A DNA stretch of 64,000 nucleotides from Quillaja saponaria. Taxonomy: Eukaryota; Streptophyta; Magnoliopsida; Fabales; Quillajaceae. Within the stretch, counting starts at the first letter, position 1. Each line of letters starts with the position of its first letter. The position numbers and the translations under genes were made by a program. Positions 11,745-21,758 of this stretch are shown in pieces. The notes under the pieces were generated by a model that was not told where the DNA came from, ran no database searches, and worked only from the letters and a program-made list of their open reading frames with translations. The stretch spans positions 14,543,001 through 14,607,000 of the forward strand of contig CM055605.1 in NCBI GenBank assembly GCA_029379385.1, read 5' to 3'.

Positions 11745-12400
11745 TTAAAAACTCTTACATTCCCAGCACACACAAAAAACAGAGTCAATTTTACCTTATG
11801 AAGCCACACTGTAAAACACATAAGTTTGTAATCCCAACAAAAATAAAATAACCTAAATAAATTCAAGATTAAAACTATCAACCACAACAAAGAATAGTCA
11901 TCAGAACCTAGGTAACACGGACATTTGGAGTTTGTAATGTACTCCACAAAGAAATTGAATTCACAACAAAGGCATAAGATAAAATTTTCTGACAAATTTT
12001 ACAAAGAAATCTCATCTGAAAAGTTCTCTGATGTTCTCCAAGGAGATGGGACAGCTCACCAGTAAAAACCCCAATTTAAAACCAAAGTGGAAAATGAATT
12101 CAAAATTCTAAGATCTTCATATTTGAATTAGAGATGTAATCACGAAATCATGTACAGAAAGACTGAAATTTGAAGAAATTATTCAGTCTGTGGTTGAAAA
12201 GAGATGCTACCCATAGCTAAGTTCAAATTTGAGAAGGGGCATGAATTAGCTACAATACTCTCCCTGCAGGCCTCAGTTCGTTTGAAGTACAGAGCCAAAA
12301 ATGAGCTTCTGTCCAAGGGGAAATGAGGCTAAGTAAAGCAAACGAATATGCCTTCTCTTTCTCTCCTCGTCTGTCATCCTGATCATGAAAAATGAAGGAA
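11745..12400 (-). repeat. Tandem duplication, copy B (about 0.65 kb)
   Basis: Second copy of the segment at 10980-11640, same orientation, about 100 bases to the right. In minus sense it contains ATG-AC(A)-GA(C)GAGGAGAG starting a 38-codon ORF (about 12386 downward) that is not conserved in copy A beyond the first codons, so it is probably leader, not protein. It lies just downstream of the end of the PPR gene (12928), and an 8-base tandem repeat sits at its outer edge. Confidence 0.6.
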
Positions 12401-12402
12401 AG

Positions 12403-12434
12403 AGAAAATGAGAAAATGAGAAAATGAGAAAATG
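12403..12434 (+). repeat. Four perfect copies of an 8-base unit (AGAAAATG)
   Basis: Four uninterrupted copies of AGAAAATG, followed by a decaying fifth. The complement is a CT-rich tract (CATTTTCT) as often found in plant leaders. It probably arose by replication slippage. Confidence 0.9.
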
Positions 12435-12927
12435 AGGAAAAAGAAAAGAGAAGTTATTTGAAGACACCACTGTGATACAAGTAACCTAGGATCTATAAAT
12501 AGAAGTAAGAAATATTTCAAAAAACAGACTAGTGACTGCCTTCAGCTACTTTCTTTGCTTGCATTTACCATTTAAGTAACCTATTTTAGGTGTAAATGAT
12601 TACTTTCCACTGGATCAAAAATATTAGTTTGAACACTCGTACATGTATTTAATGTTATTTAACCTTATTCTCAATGCTACCTCCCTCACCCAGGTAGAAC
12701 ACACACCTACCTAAGGAGGGCCATGTGATTAGTTAGCATCTAATAAAACAGAGTATTAAAAACATAAACATCAATACAAAAAGTTAAAAGATGCATACCT
12801 ATATAAATCATTTAAGGACCTAGCCTATTGGGGAATTGGACTAGATGCAATTTCACATCACCAAAGGTTCAGGTCCCTGGCTATCCAGCAAGCGTTCATA
12901 CTTTTCTGCTGTTTTTCAGGACCACTA

Positions 12928-15900
12928 TCATGTATTTTTTCTTTTGTAAAATTCCTTCAAGAGCCTTTGAGCATCAGCCTTCTTTCCTGGCAAAGAAAAG
13001 TAAGAACTGATACATACAAGGGTACTCTCAAATGGTACATACCCCTTTTCATTCATCTCTCTAAATAACCTTTTAGCCTGAGCCTGGTATGACACTTTTG
13101 TTGATCTATCCAGATCTGGTTGATTTGACAACTTGCTCCACCCACAGATCAGAATGTCGTACGTTGAAGAATTAGGAGTTCTTCCTCGCCTCAGCATTTC
13201 ATTCAAAAGTTCCATAGCTTGGTCCATCTTTCCCACCTTCGCATAATCACCGATAAGCACATTGTAGGTGCTAGTTTTGGGAACAAAACCCTTGGTTATC
13301 ATTTCACAGTAAAGTTTTATAGATTCCTTTTTATTTCCAATTTTTCCGTGGATAGACACAAATATATCATAAGTAGAAGCATTTGGGACAAGTCCTCTTT
13401 CCTTCATTTCACCAAGTAACTCATCTGCCTCTCTCACCATACCACCAGAAGAAAAACCTTCTAAAAGGAGATTGTAAGTAGTAATATTTGGAGGGATTCC
13501 TTCAACCAACATCTGAGAATAAGTGGCATACGCCTTCTCCAAATGCCGACTTAAACAATAACCATGGATAAGGGCATTGTAAGTGATAGTATCAGCGACT
13601 ATTCCTCCTCTCACCATTTCATTGAATACTGAAGTTGCTTTTCTAGTAATCCCTACCCTGCATAATGCAGAGATAAGATTGTTATAAGCTGCCCGATCAA
13701 GTTTTAGGCCTTCAGCAATTAGCCACTCGTGAATTTGAAAAATTTTATCAGCCCTTCTATTCTTTGAAGATGCATCAAGCAGAACTTTATGAGTATTTGA
13801 GGTGGGACAAAACCCCATATCCAACATTTCATTCAAAACTTTCATTGCCTTTTCCAGTTCACCAGATTTGCAAAGCCCACGAACCAAAACTTTGTAAGTA
13901 ATTGAATTTGGCATTACCCCTTGGCTCTTCATATCATTCAACAGACCAAAAGCATTCTCTGTTTCTCCTTTGAAGCAGTATGCATTAATCATGGTGTTAT
14001 ACGTAGCACAGTCTGGAGTCAAACCAAAGTCTTTCATTCCAGAGAAAACAGATTGTGGATCATATGTCCCAAGCCTCAAAAGGCCATTAATTAAAACATT
14101 GTATGCAACAACATCTAGCCGTACATTTCTCTCTGTCATTTCCTGTAACATGTCTAGAGCGGCTGACTCATTTCCCTCTTTAAAGTAGCCATCCATTAGA
14201 GATGATGTAGTTAACAAGATCTGGGGAAAAGCCTTTAGAGTACATATCTTTAACTAATGCCTTAGCTTCCTCCATCCTTCTAACTCTTTTCAAGTTGTTC
14301 ACAAAAGCATCAAATATAAAATTGTTTCCCTCGAATCCCGACAATTGCATTTCATTATAAATACCAAGAGCACCTTCTTGGTTACCCTCTCTGAAATGGC
14401 CACCTATAAGCGTTGCATAAACAATAGCATTAGGTAGAATGTTCTGTTGGATCATCTTCTTTAATAAATTAACAGCTTCATTAAGCAGTCCTTTTTTTAC
14501 ATATCCGTTTATCATAGACGAAAAAGTAATGACATTTGGAAGAACATGATTCTTCTCCATTTCTCGCTGTACTGACTCTGCAAGTTTCATGTCTCCCAAC
14601 TTGCAATAACCATCTAGCAAAGCAGAATAGGTTATACAATTAGGAACAAGTTTAAGATTTAGAATTTTCTGGAACATGTCATTAGCCTCATGGGATTTTC
14701 CAAACTTGAAAAGTCCATCCAATAAAGTTGTGTATAAAACTATATCAAAAGAAATTCCACGGACAACCATTTGGCTTTGAAGGGCATAAGCTTCCATCCC
14801 TCTCCCTGTCTTGAACAAGGAATCAACAAGAATAGAGTATGAGACATGATTCGGATCCACACCCATCTTCTCCATCTCACCTAAAAGAAGTTTCGCTTCA
14901 CTTAATTTCTCATGCCTGCAAAGAACATACAGAATGGAACTATAAGTAACTACATCAGGCATGAACCCATTCATAACCATTTTCTCATACAGAGAAAGGG
15001 CTTCTTCAATTCCACGCCTCTTACAGTATGCACTGATTAATGTAGTGTATGTGATAAGGTTTGGTTTCAAATCTTTGTTCTTAGCCTCATTCTGAATATT
15101 ACTAATCTTTAAGATAGTAGATTCTTTGTTCTCTGGATAACCCAAAATCTCATTAATAAGAGCCTCAGCCTTCAAAAAATCACCCCTTTTGCAAAATCCA
15201 TTAATCAATGTATTATAAGTAAAGATGTCAGGCAGGAGACCATCCCTAACCCTATTCTCCATCAACAGTAGAGCCTGATTCATCTCTCCAGCTTTGCAAT
15301 ATCCATCAATTAAGATGTTTACACCTATAATATCTCTCTGAGTCCCCCCATCAACCAAGTTATCCATAATCCACTCCGCATATTTTACCAACCCAATCCG
15401 GCAATAGCCCTTAACTAATATATTGCAAGTAAATGAATCAAAACCTATGTCCCTTTTTACCATTTCAGACAAAAGACCGAAAGCCTGATTAGCCAAACCT
15501 TGCTCGCAGAAACCCCAAATAACAGTATTATATGTTACAGTATCAATTTCAGCACTTCTAAGAAATTGTAGAGCCAAATCCAACTTCCCCCTTTTGCATA
15601 ATGAATGAACCAATATGTTAATAGTAAAAACATTGGGCAGCAACCCGCGAGAGACCATCTCAGAATACATGACCCATACCTGAGAAACCAAACCAGAGGT
15701 ATTGAAATTGTACATAAGACGATTCCACAACGGCAAGATGGGAATGAAACCGAGATTTTTCATAACAAAGAATGCGTCTGAGGCTTGGGAGAACCTACCA
15801 CATGCCAAGTATAGGTGTACGAGGGTACAAAAGAAGGAAGCGTAGAGATGGGTCTTAGTGGATGAGATGCAGTTCATGTTATTTCCCATACAGGAAGTAG

Positions 15901-16039
15901 TAAATTTGACAGAAACTGTCTTTCCATGGAAGCTGGGAATAAAAGTATGGTTATTGGAGCGCTGCTGATAGTGGAAGCGTTTGGTCGATGAGAAAACAAA
16001 GATGGCAAATGTCTTCGTTTCCTTTCTCAAATACCTCAT
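12928..16039 (-). CDS. P-class pentatricopeptide repeat protein, mitochondrial-type, with one frameshift
   Basis: Sequence-specific RNA-binding protein of the P-class PPR family, expected to be imported into mitochondria or plastids and to process or stabilise an organellar transcript. Read on the minus strand from ATG at 16039 to the stop at 12928 it would give about 1036 residues. The N-terminus (MRYLRKETKTFAIFVFSSTK) is basic and Ser/Phe-rich, like a targeting peptide. From about residue 60 to the end I count some 26 degenerate 35-residue motifs of the form YNTLIxGYCKxGxxxxAxxLLxEMxxxGxxPDxxT. There is no E, DYW or SMR domain. Motif 7 carries a roughly 20-residue insert and motif 26 a 12-residue one. 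The overall type resembles Arabidopsis At5g14770. The reading frame breaks at about 14205 between motifs 15 and 16: an extra base shifts the frame, stopping the first part at 14180, and the remainder is open from 14217. Everything else is intact, so this is either a sequencing error or a very young pseudogene. An earlier in-frame ATG at 16111 lies in a probable intron, so 16039 is preferred. Confidence 0.9.
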
Positions 16040-16248
16040 CTGTACAGAAAAAGAAGAAAATTTTAACCATCTAACAACGTAATAAAGATGGTTCTGTAGT
16101 CTGAAAATCATGGGTCAGCTGCATAAAGAGAGCAAGATTCTACTTGGAAGTAACCCAAATGATGTTGAAGGACAAAGACAGGAATAGAAGTAGTCTGAAT
16201 AGAATTCAAAACAATAAAGTAGACAGAAAACTAGAAGAGCTGCCTTAC
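16040..16248 (-). other. Probable 5-prime UTR intron of the PPR gene
   Basis: On the minus strand a donor TG|GTAAGG (GT at 16248-16247) and an acceptor TTTTTCTGTACAG (AG at 16041-16040) bracket 209 bases. The acceptor has a clear pyrimidine run and touches the ATG of the PPR frame directly. The first exon would hold the leader. This is a consensus-site inference with no transcript evidence. The in-frame extension to ATG 16111 exists only if the intron is kept. Confidence 0.55.
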
Positions 16249-16313
16249 CACGAAAGCTCAATGGTGGCTACAATGTCACCGGCGGTCATCAATTGAAGAC
16301 TGAAGAGAGACAT
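16249..16313 (-). promoter_or_regulatory. Candidate upstream ORF in the PPR leader
   Basis: An ATG at 16313 opens 21 codons (MSLFSLQLMTAGDIVATIELS) to the proposed donor. If the intron 16040-16248 is removed, the next codon becomes TGA formed across the junction, overlapping the main ATG as TGATG. Without splicing the frame also stops at once after the donor (TGG TAA). The overlapping stop-start would allow translation coupling or repression. It depends entirely on the inferred intron. Confidence 0.35.
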
Positions 16314-17511
16314 TTTAGCATCGTGGTGAACGATGATGAGGGCATCTGGCCGACAAATCCAACGCAGTCTGAATAGAATCAAGTCATTAACGGTTCGGTC
16401 GTGGTCTGATCCATATTTATCAGCTGATCCAGCCTGGGCTTGGTTAAGTTTTATTTTTATTTTTTCCTTTTATTTATTTTCTTAAGACTCCTTGTCCTAC
16501 TAGTTATTTTGTCTAAGAGCTTAATTTACATGTAAATTATATTTAGAAAAAAAAAAATCATATTGAAATTATACTAAAATTTAGATTTGACAAAATCCAC
16601 ACTTTTTGTTTTTTTTTCTTTAAATAAATAAAAAATTAACAGTAGTTACAGAATAATTTAAAAAAATAAAAAACTAAAAATTCTAATTTAATCTTCAAAG
16701 TACTAAAAAATATATTTTATTTTATTTTCTATAATCGAATGAGTCTTAATTACTTAATTTATATATTTTTCCTCTTCTTTTTTTAGTTTTTTTTTCCTTC
16801 TAAACATTAATATATTATGTTAATGTTAGTTTGAATGAAAATATTATATTTACTAGTTTTTGTGAGACATGCGTTAGGCGTGAATCATATTTATGATATA
16901 TAATTTATAAAAATAATATACTATATTAATTATATTAACAAAAATAATTACAATTACAATTCTAATTCTATTAATATTAAAATAGAGAAGAAATAGAAAA
17001 GAAATAAAACAAATAAATAAATAGTTTATTTGAAGCAAAAAAAACAACTAAAAAATATTTATGTACTAGTGAAAAAAAATCATACTACTAAAATAAAAAA
17101 AAATTTCACTAAACCACTTTTATATTCAAAAGTTAGAAATTCTAAGGGACATTTTGAATCATAATTTTTTATGACACTTTGATAACTTGTCATACCATTT
17201 TTCTTGTAAGATTTTTAACTTGCGGATAAGAATATATTTTGTTTTAAGTTATTTTTCAATAATTTCTAAAACACCTATAAATAAATTATTAAAAAATAAA
17301 TAATATATAAATATAATGTAATGTAATGACTTACCAAAAAAACCCAATAGATGTTTATGTAAATCTTAATAAAAGATAAAGAAACATGTAAAAAATTCTT
17401 AAAAAATTAAATAAAAAAGAGACGTTAGTCATGCCAAAGATAATGAAATACTAATTAACTATTCCTAATTAGACTCATAGTTACTAGTATATAACAAGAA
17501 GATAAGATAAT
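16314..17511. other. PPR upstream region and AT-rich intergenic sequence
   Basis: The first 150 bases or so are moderately GC-rich and would hold the PPR promoter in minus sense; no clear TATA box was picked out. From about 16440 the sequence is very AT-rich with long A and T runs and no coding frame. A short segment near 16862-16890 (GACATGCGTTAGGCGTG) stands out by CpG content but has no identifiable repeat ends. Confidence 0.4.
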
Positions 17512-18106
17512 TGTCACATCCCTCATCCGAAGTATGACTAGCCAGATGATTGGATAACCAAACTGTCATAATCCTAACTTCAAAACAAAGTAACAAATAT
17601 AACTCTTGACCCAACTAAAGAATAAAAGTAACTTTTTTAATGTAAAAATTTATTTTCTGAAACAATTAACAATTTACTAAAAATTTTGGCTAAGGTTCCT
17701 TAGAATATAGAATATGCCTTAGAATACAAACACAGATATTCATGATCTCACACAACAATTACACAAAGACAACAACGAGCGCCGCTTCATCCATATCATA
17801 AATAAGACAAATAACTAGACTCTTACATTATATGAAATTAGACACCCCGCAGTTCTAGTGTGATTACAAACTTTCATCATTGACTTCAAGTTTGAGATTC
17901 TAGAAAATACTTTGCTATACTCTATCAGTAGGTCACGAGCTCAGCGACGCCATACACAGAACTCCTGTTACAAAAAAAATACACAAGAGTGGGGTGAGTC
18001 CTACGGACTCTGTGAGTGAAAAATTATACCCAAAAGGTACTAGCATCATTCAACACGAATATATAACATATATAGTCAATTAACATCATGTGACAATGTT
18101 CATGTC
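17512..18106 (-). mobile_element. Chromovirus-type LTR, 3-prime end fragment (copy 2)
   Basis: Starts with the family terminus TGTCACATCCC and follows the other minus-oriented copies for about 595 bases, including TATGACTAGCCAG, the GGTTCCTTAGAAT block and the paired hairpins at 17996-18010 (GAGTCC-TAC-GGACTC) and 18026-18040. It is cut off at 18106 where the next copy begins with its own terminus. The rest of this LTR was not located, so it may be a deletion remnant or the host site of the copy at 18107. Confidence 0.7.
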
Positions 18107-18549
18107 TGTCACACCCCTCAAGGAGGCATGACTGGCCAGAGGATTGGGTAACCAATCCACCGTAACCCTAACTTCAAAATAAAATAACAAGCCTGAGTCA
18201 TGACCCAACTAAAGAATAAAAGTAGTTTTTCTAAAACCGAAATTCACTATAAAAGTTTACTTCCTATAATAATTAACAAATTACTGAAAATTTTGGCAGA
18301 GGTTTCTTACCATACAGAATGATAACCAAACCTCCGTAACCCTGACTCAAATAAAGGAACGACCATGACTCTTTGACTCACCAATAAATAAAACCAAGAA
18401 ATTATAAAGACAAAAGTTAACATTACAACTTGTTGATTACAACAAATCACAACTTACTGAAAATTTCAGCAGAAGTCCCTTACAATATGGAAACATGCCT
18501 TAAAATACAATCTTATAAACTCCTTTTATTACTCAACACAGTACAAAGA
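18107..18549 (-). mobile_element. Chromovirus-type LTR (copy 3), left part, split by a later insertion
   Basis: Begins TGTCACACCCC with the family's GGCATGACTGGCCAG block. At about 18311 the sequence jumps back and repeats the early part of the LTR (ATAACCAAACCTCCGTAACCC), so roughly 170-200 bases are duplicated inside this copy. It stops at AAAGA (18545-18549), the target site of the LTR inserted at 18550, and continues after it at 21754. The element is minus oriented. Confidence 0.7.
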
Positions 18550-21500
18550 TGTTATAACCCTATATCTTACTTTACATTTTAAGAGATTTGTACGTAACTT
18601 GTGTAAATAGGTGGATAAAATTTTATGCGAAGTGGAAGCAAAATAAATAAATACTTATGTATATTATACATATATGTATACATACATGAGTAGGAAAATG
18701 AATTTTTATATTAGGGGTGGACAGAATAAGTTAAAATTTACATATATAAATTTTATGGATGTGACAAACGTGTAAATAAAAGAATAAACATACACCACAA
18801 TTTTTATGGTGACTTAGACCATGTTTTTTTTATTATTTATTTTCTCCTTTTTCTTCTATGTTGACCGACTCATTTGCTTTCCTCCTTGTGTTCTAGAAAT
18901 TTCTGTATTCTTCTTGATGGACCGAAGCTGCTACTCTCCTTCCTTTTCCTTGTTTTGCTTGTCATAGTTAGTCTAGAATTACTTGGATTGTATGGGTCCA
19001 GCTGCTGCCATGAATTTCCTTTGCTTGGTGTCCATTCCCCTGTTCTTGTTGTGAGGAATTTTTCCTGTAGCCGTGCCCTGCTCCTGCTTCTTTCAATTGT
19101 TCCTTTTAGTTGGCCGTAAGTTTTCCCTCTCGTAGGCCGTGGGGACTTTCTGGCAGCCATGGAGGTTTCTTGCATTTTCAGCTTTTTGTTTCCTTTACCT
19201 CCATGTGCGCCTAGCTGGGTATGGGTCTTAGATATTGGCGTGTGATTTGCAGATCTAAGGAGGGAGACAACAATTATGGACAAAAATTGAGGCAACAGAC
19301 TTGTGAGCTTTGAAATCTGCCATGACCTTGGAGTTTTGGTGGGATGCAGTACGTGTTTGCTGCAGCAAGTGATAGGTAAAGGCAGACCACACTCTGTTTT
19401 CTTTATTCCCAACTTCTTGTAGTGGATTAAGAAAGCCAACAGTAGCTTGGACGTTTTTCTTCTCTTATGGCCGACTAGCAAAAATCATTAGGAGGAAGAT
19501 AGGTTGGCGTTTAAGTGCCTTAGCATCAAGAGTAGATACGTGCAAGAATTTTCTTGCTATAAAATTATAGTTTAGCTAAGTTAGTCTTGCTAGTTTAAAA
19601 TATGGTGATCTCTTAATTTAGGTAAATAGTTTGGAGTTCTTTTAAGTGTAGTTAAGGATGTGAAAGTAGTGATTATGTATTGGAAATTGTAGTTTGAAGA
19701 TGAAATGGCTTATGAATTAGAGGAAGTGTTTAAAGTGAAATATAAGTTCTTGATTAATTCTAAATCACTAATACAATCTTGAATTTAATTGGATTAAGAG
19801 TAATGATAGTGAATTAGTGTTGAAGTGAGGAGTATGATTTGGAGCTTGAAAATGGTGGAAAATAGGAGTTAAGTAGTTTTGAAGGGGGTGCAGGAGACAG
19901 ATTTCGTGAGTAACATAAATTTGGTATTTCGAGTGCCTTCGGGACTGAATTAAGAGTTCAAAAGATAAAATGTAGCTTATAGTCTTGACATGTTGTCTAC
20001 AAAATTTCGTAGTCTTATTCCAAGTATGTTGTTATTTATAGCTGTTAGACTCCGGCCAGGTAAGGCAGGATTTGTACTGCCGGTTTTTGGTTCAAGTAAG
20101 AAATTGAGTGGCTTAATGACATATTATAGGAAAAGTTTCTAAACAATAAAGATAGATATATTTGTCTATTAATAAACCCAACAAACGGAATCGGATTTCG
20201 TTTTTCCTAGAGAAAGTTATGTTCAATTAACTAAGGTAAGGTCAAAGCTGTCAAAAATCCTGCGTGTTGTAGAATTTGTTGCAACTTCAAACAATAAACT
20301 GTATTGATATACATATGTAAAAAATTACAAATGATATACCAATATAAATCTACATATGTCTAGTATTTTATAAATTTTACGGAACTAGATTCGGAGTTTT
20401 TTGGAGAAAAATATGACCGTTAAAGTGGACACTGGTCCAAACCTCAAGTTTGGACAGCTTTAACATTTTTAACTTACTAAATGCTTTCTATTCTTTTCTA
20501 ATGGTTCCTCCTACCATATGCTTTGTCAAGATATTTAAAATGCATCTTCATTATTAACATTATCACCTAAAGTCTAATCCATATTAATTGACATGTAATA
20601 GTTTAAAGGAAAACTTACATAAATAAATCTATGTAAGTTGAGATATAAGTTAATAAGTAAAAGAGTATAATAATAACGTTTATGAACTAAATTTAAAATT
20701 ATGAATTTCAGTTCCGGATTCTAAAGTGGACCAGATGAGACGCGTGAATTCGAAGATTGAGTGAGGAATGTAATTCATCATACGGTGAGTGGTTAATTGC
20801 TGCCTTTAGGGGCTAGATTAATACGTGTGATTATATATTTATTTGAATATGTGTGATATATGGAAAGTAAGCTAGTGGAGTATTTCAGTAATTTTATTGA
20901 ATAATGTTTGCTTGATATTGGTTACTGTGATTGACATTGATTGTGTTTGATAAGGGCCAACTCGTGAACATTTTCTGGAAAATAATTTTCATTTCTGAAA
21001 CTAAAGATCCATGTGCACCTAGGATACTCTGATTTAAAAATTGTGAGAAATCCTGATTCTGATATATATTTTTAAAATTGAGTGCTCAGCCCCGGTGGGA
21101 TGGATTGTGTACGGAAAATTAATTTGGTGTGCGGGCGCGTACATGCCCGGCAGGGGGTGATATTGGTGTGCGGGGCTGGGTTACTCGTTGGCCCTTTGGT
21201 TGCTTTGTTTGATATTATTTTTCTGATTGATTTGTGATAGTGTGGATCATGTAAATTGTGACTTTATGTGATTACAATATATACATGTAATGTGAGTTAA
21301 TATATGAACAATGTTACATGAATTTAATATACTATATGATTGTGTGGTGTGATGCTAGCACTCTTTGGGTACGATTTTTCACTCACGGAGTCCATAGGAC
21401 TCATCCCTCTCGTGGAATTCTTTTTCAGGAATCCAATATATGGTGTCATTGAGCTTGTTAACCTGCCGACAAAGTACGGCAAGGTATTTTTTCAGGATCT

Positions 21501-21753
21501 CAGACTTAAAGTCAAGGATGAAGGTTTGCAGTCACACTAAAATGGTGGAAATGTCTAATTTTGTATACTGTTATAGTCTATATATTTGTTCCCGTGTAGT
21601 CGTGTAGAATTAGGAACACATAGGTTGTATTTCGTGGTGTGTTATATAAATTTTCAACAAGTGTCATGATTGTTACTTTGTTTTGAAGTCATGGTTATGG
21701 AGGTTTGGTTATTCAACCCTTCGGCCAGTCATGTCTCCGTGAGGGATATGACA
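18550..21753 (+). mobile_element. Chromovirus-type solo LTR (copy 4), plus orientation, perfect target duplication
   Basis: A 3204-base LTR beginning TGTTATAACCC and ending GGGATATGACA, flanked by identical five-base duplications AAAGA at 18545-18549 and 21754-21758. No internal region or second LTR is attached, so it is a solo LTR left by LTR-LTR recombination. In order it holds an AT-rich start, a GC-richer block at 18830-19480 (antisense ORF of 203 codons, no family features), a 21-base hairpin at 20435-20455, a conserved GC-rich core at about 21085-21200 (GGGCGCGTACATGCCCGGC) and the paired-hairpin region around 21350-21402. It landed in copy 3, of the same family, in the opposite direction. 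Confidence 0.85.
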
Positions 21754-21758
21754 AAAGA

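Noticed and set aside
13219..14188. Plus-strand ORFs inside the PPR gene
   Set aside because: Antisense shadows of the repeated PPR frame.
16855..16920. Possible Helitron or MITE end (CpG-containing GACATGCGTTAGGCGTG)
   Set aside because: No terminal hairpin, CTAG end, inverted repeat or second copy was found nearby.
18870..19481. 203-codon minus-strand ORF
   Set aside because: It lies antisense in the GC-richer block of a solo LTR, has no domain or conserved motif, and the homologous position in other copies is not open.
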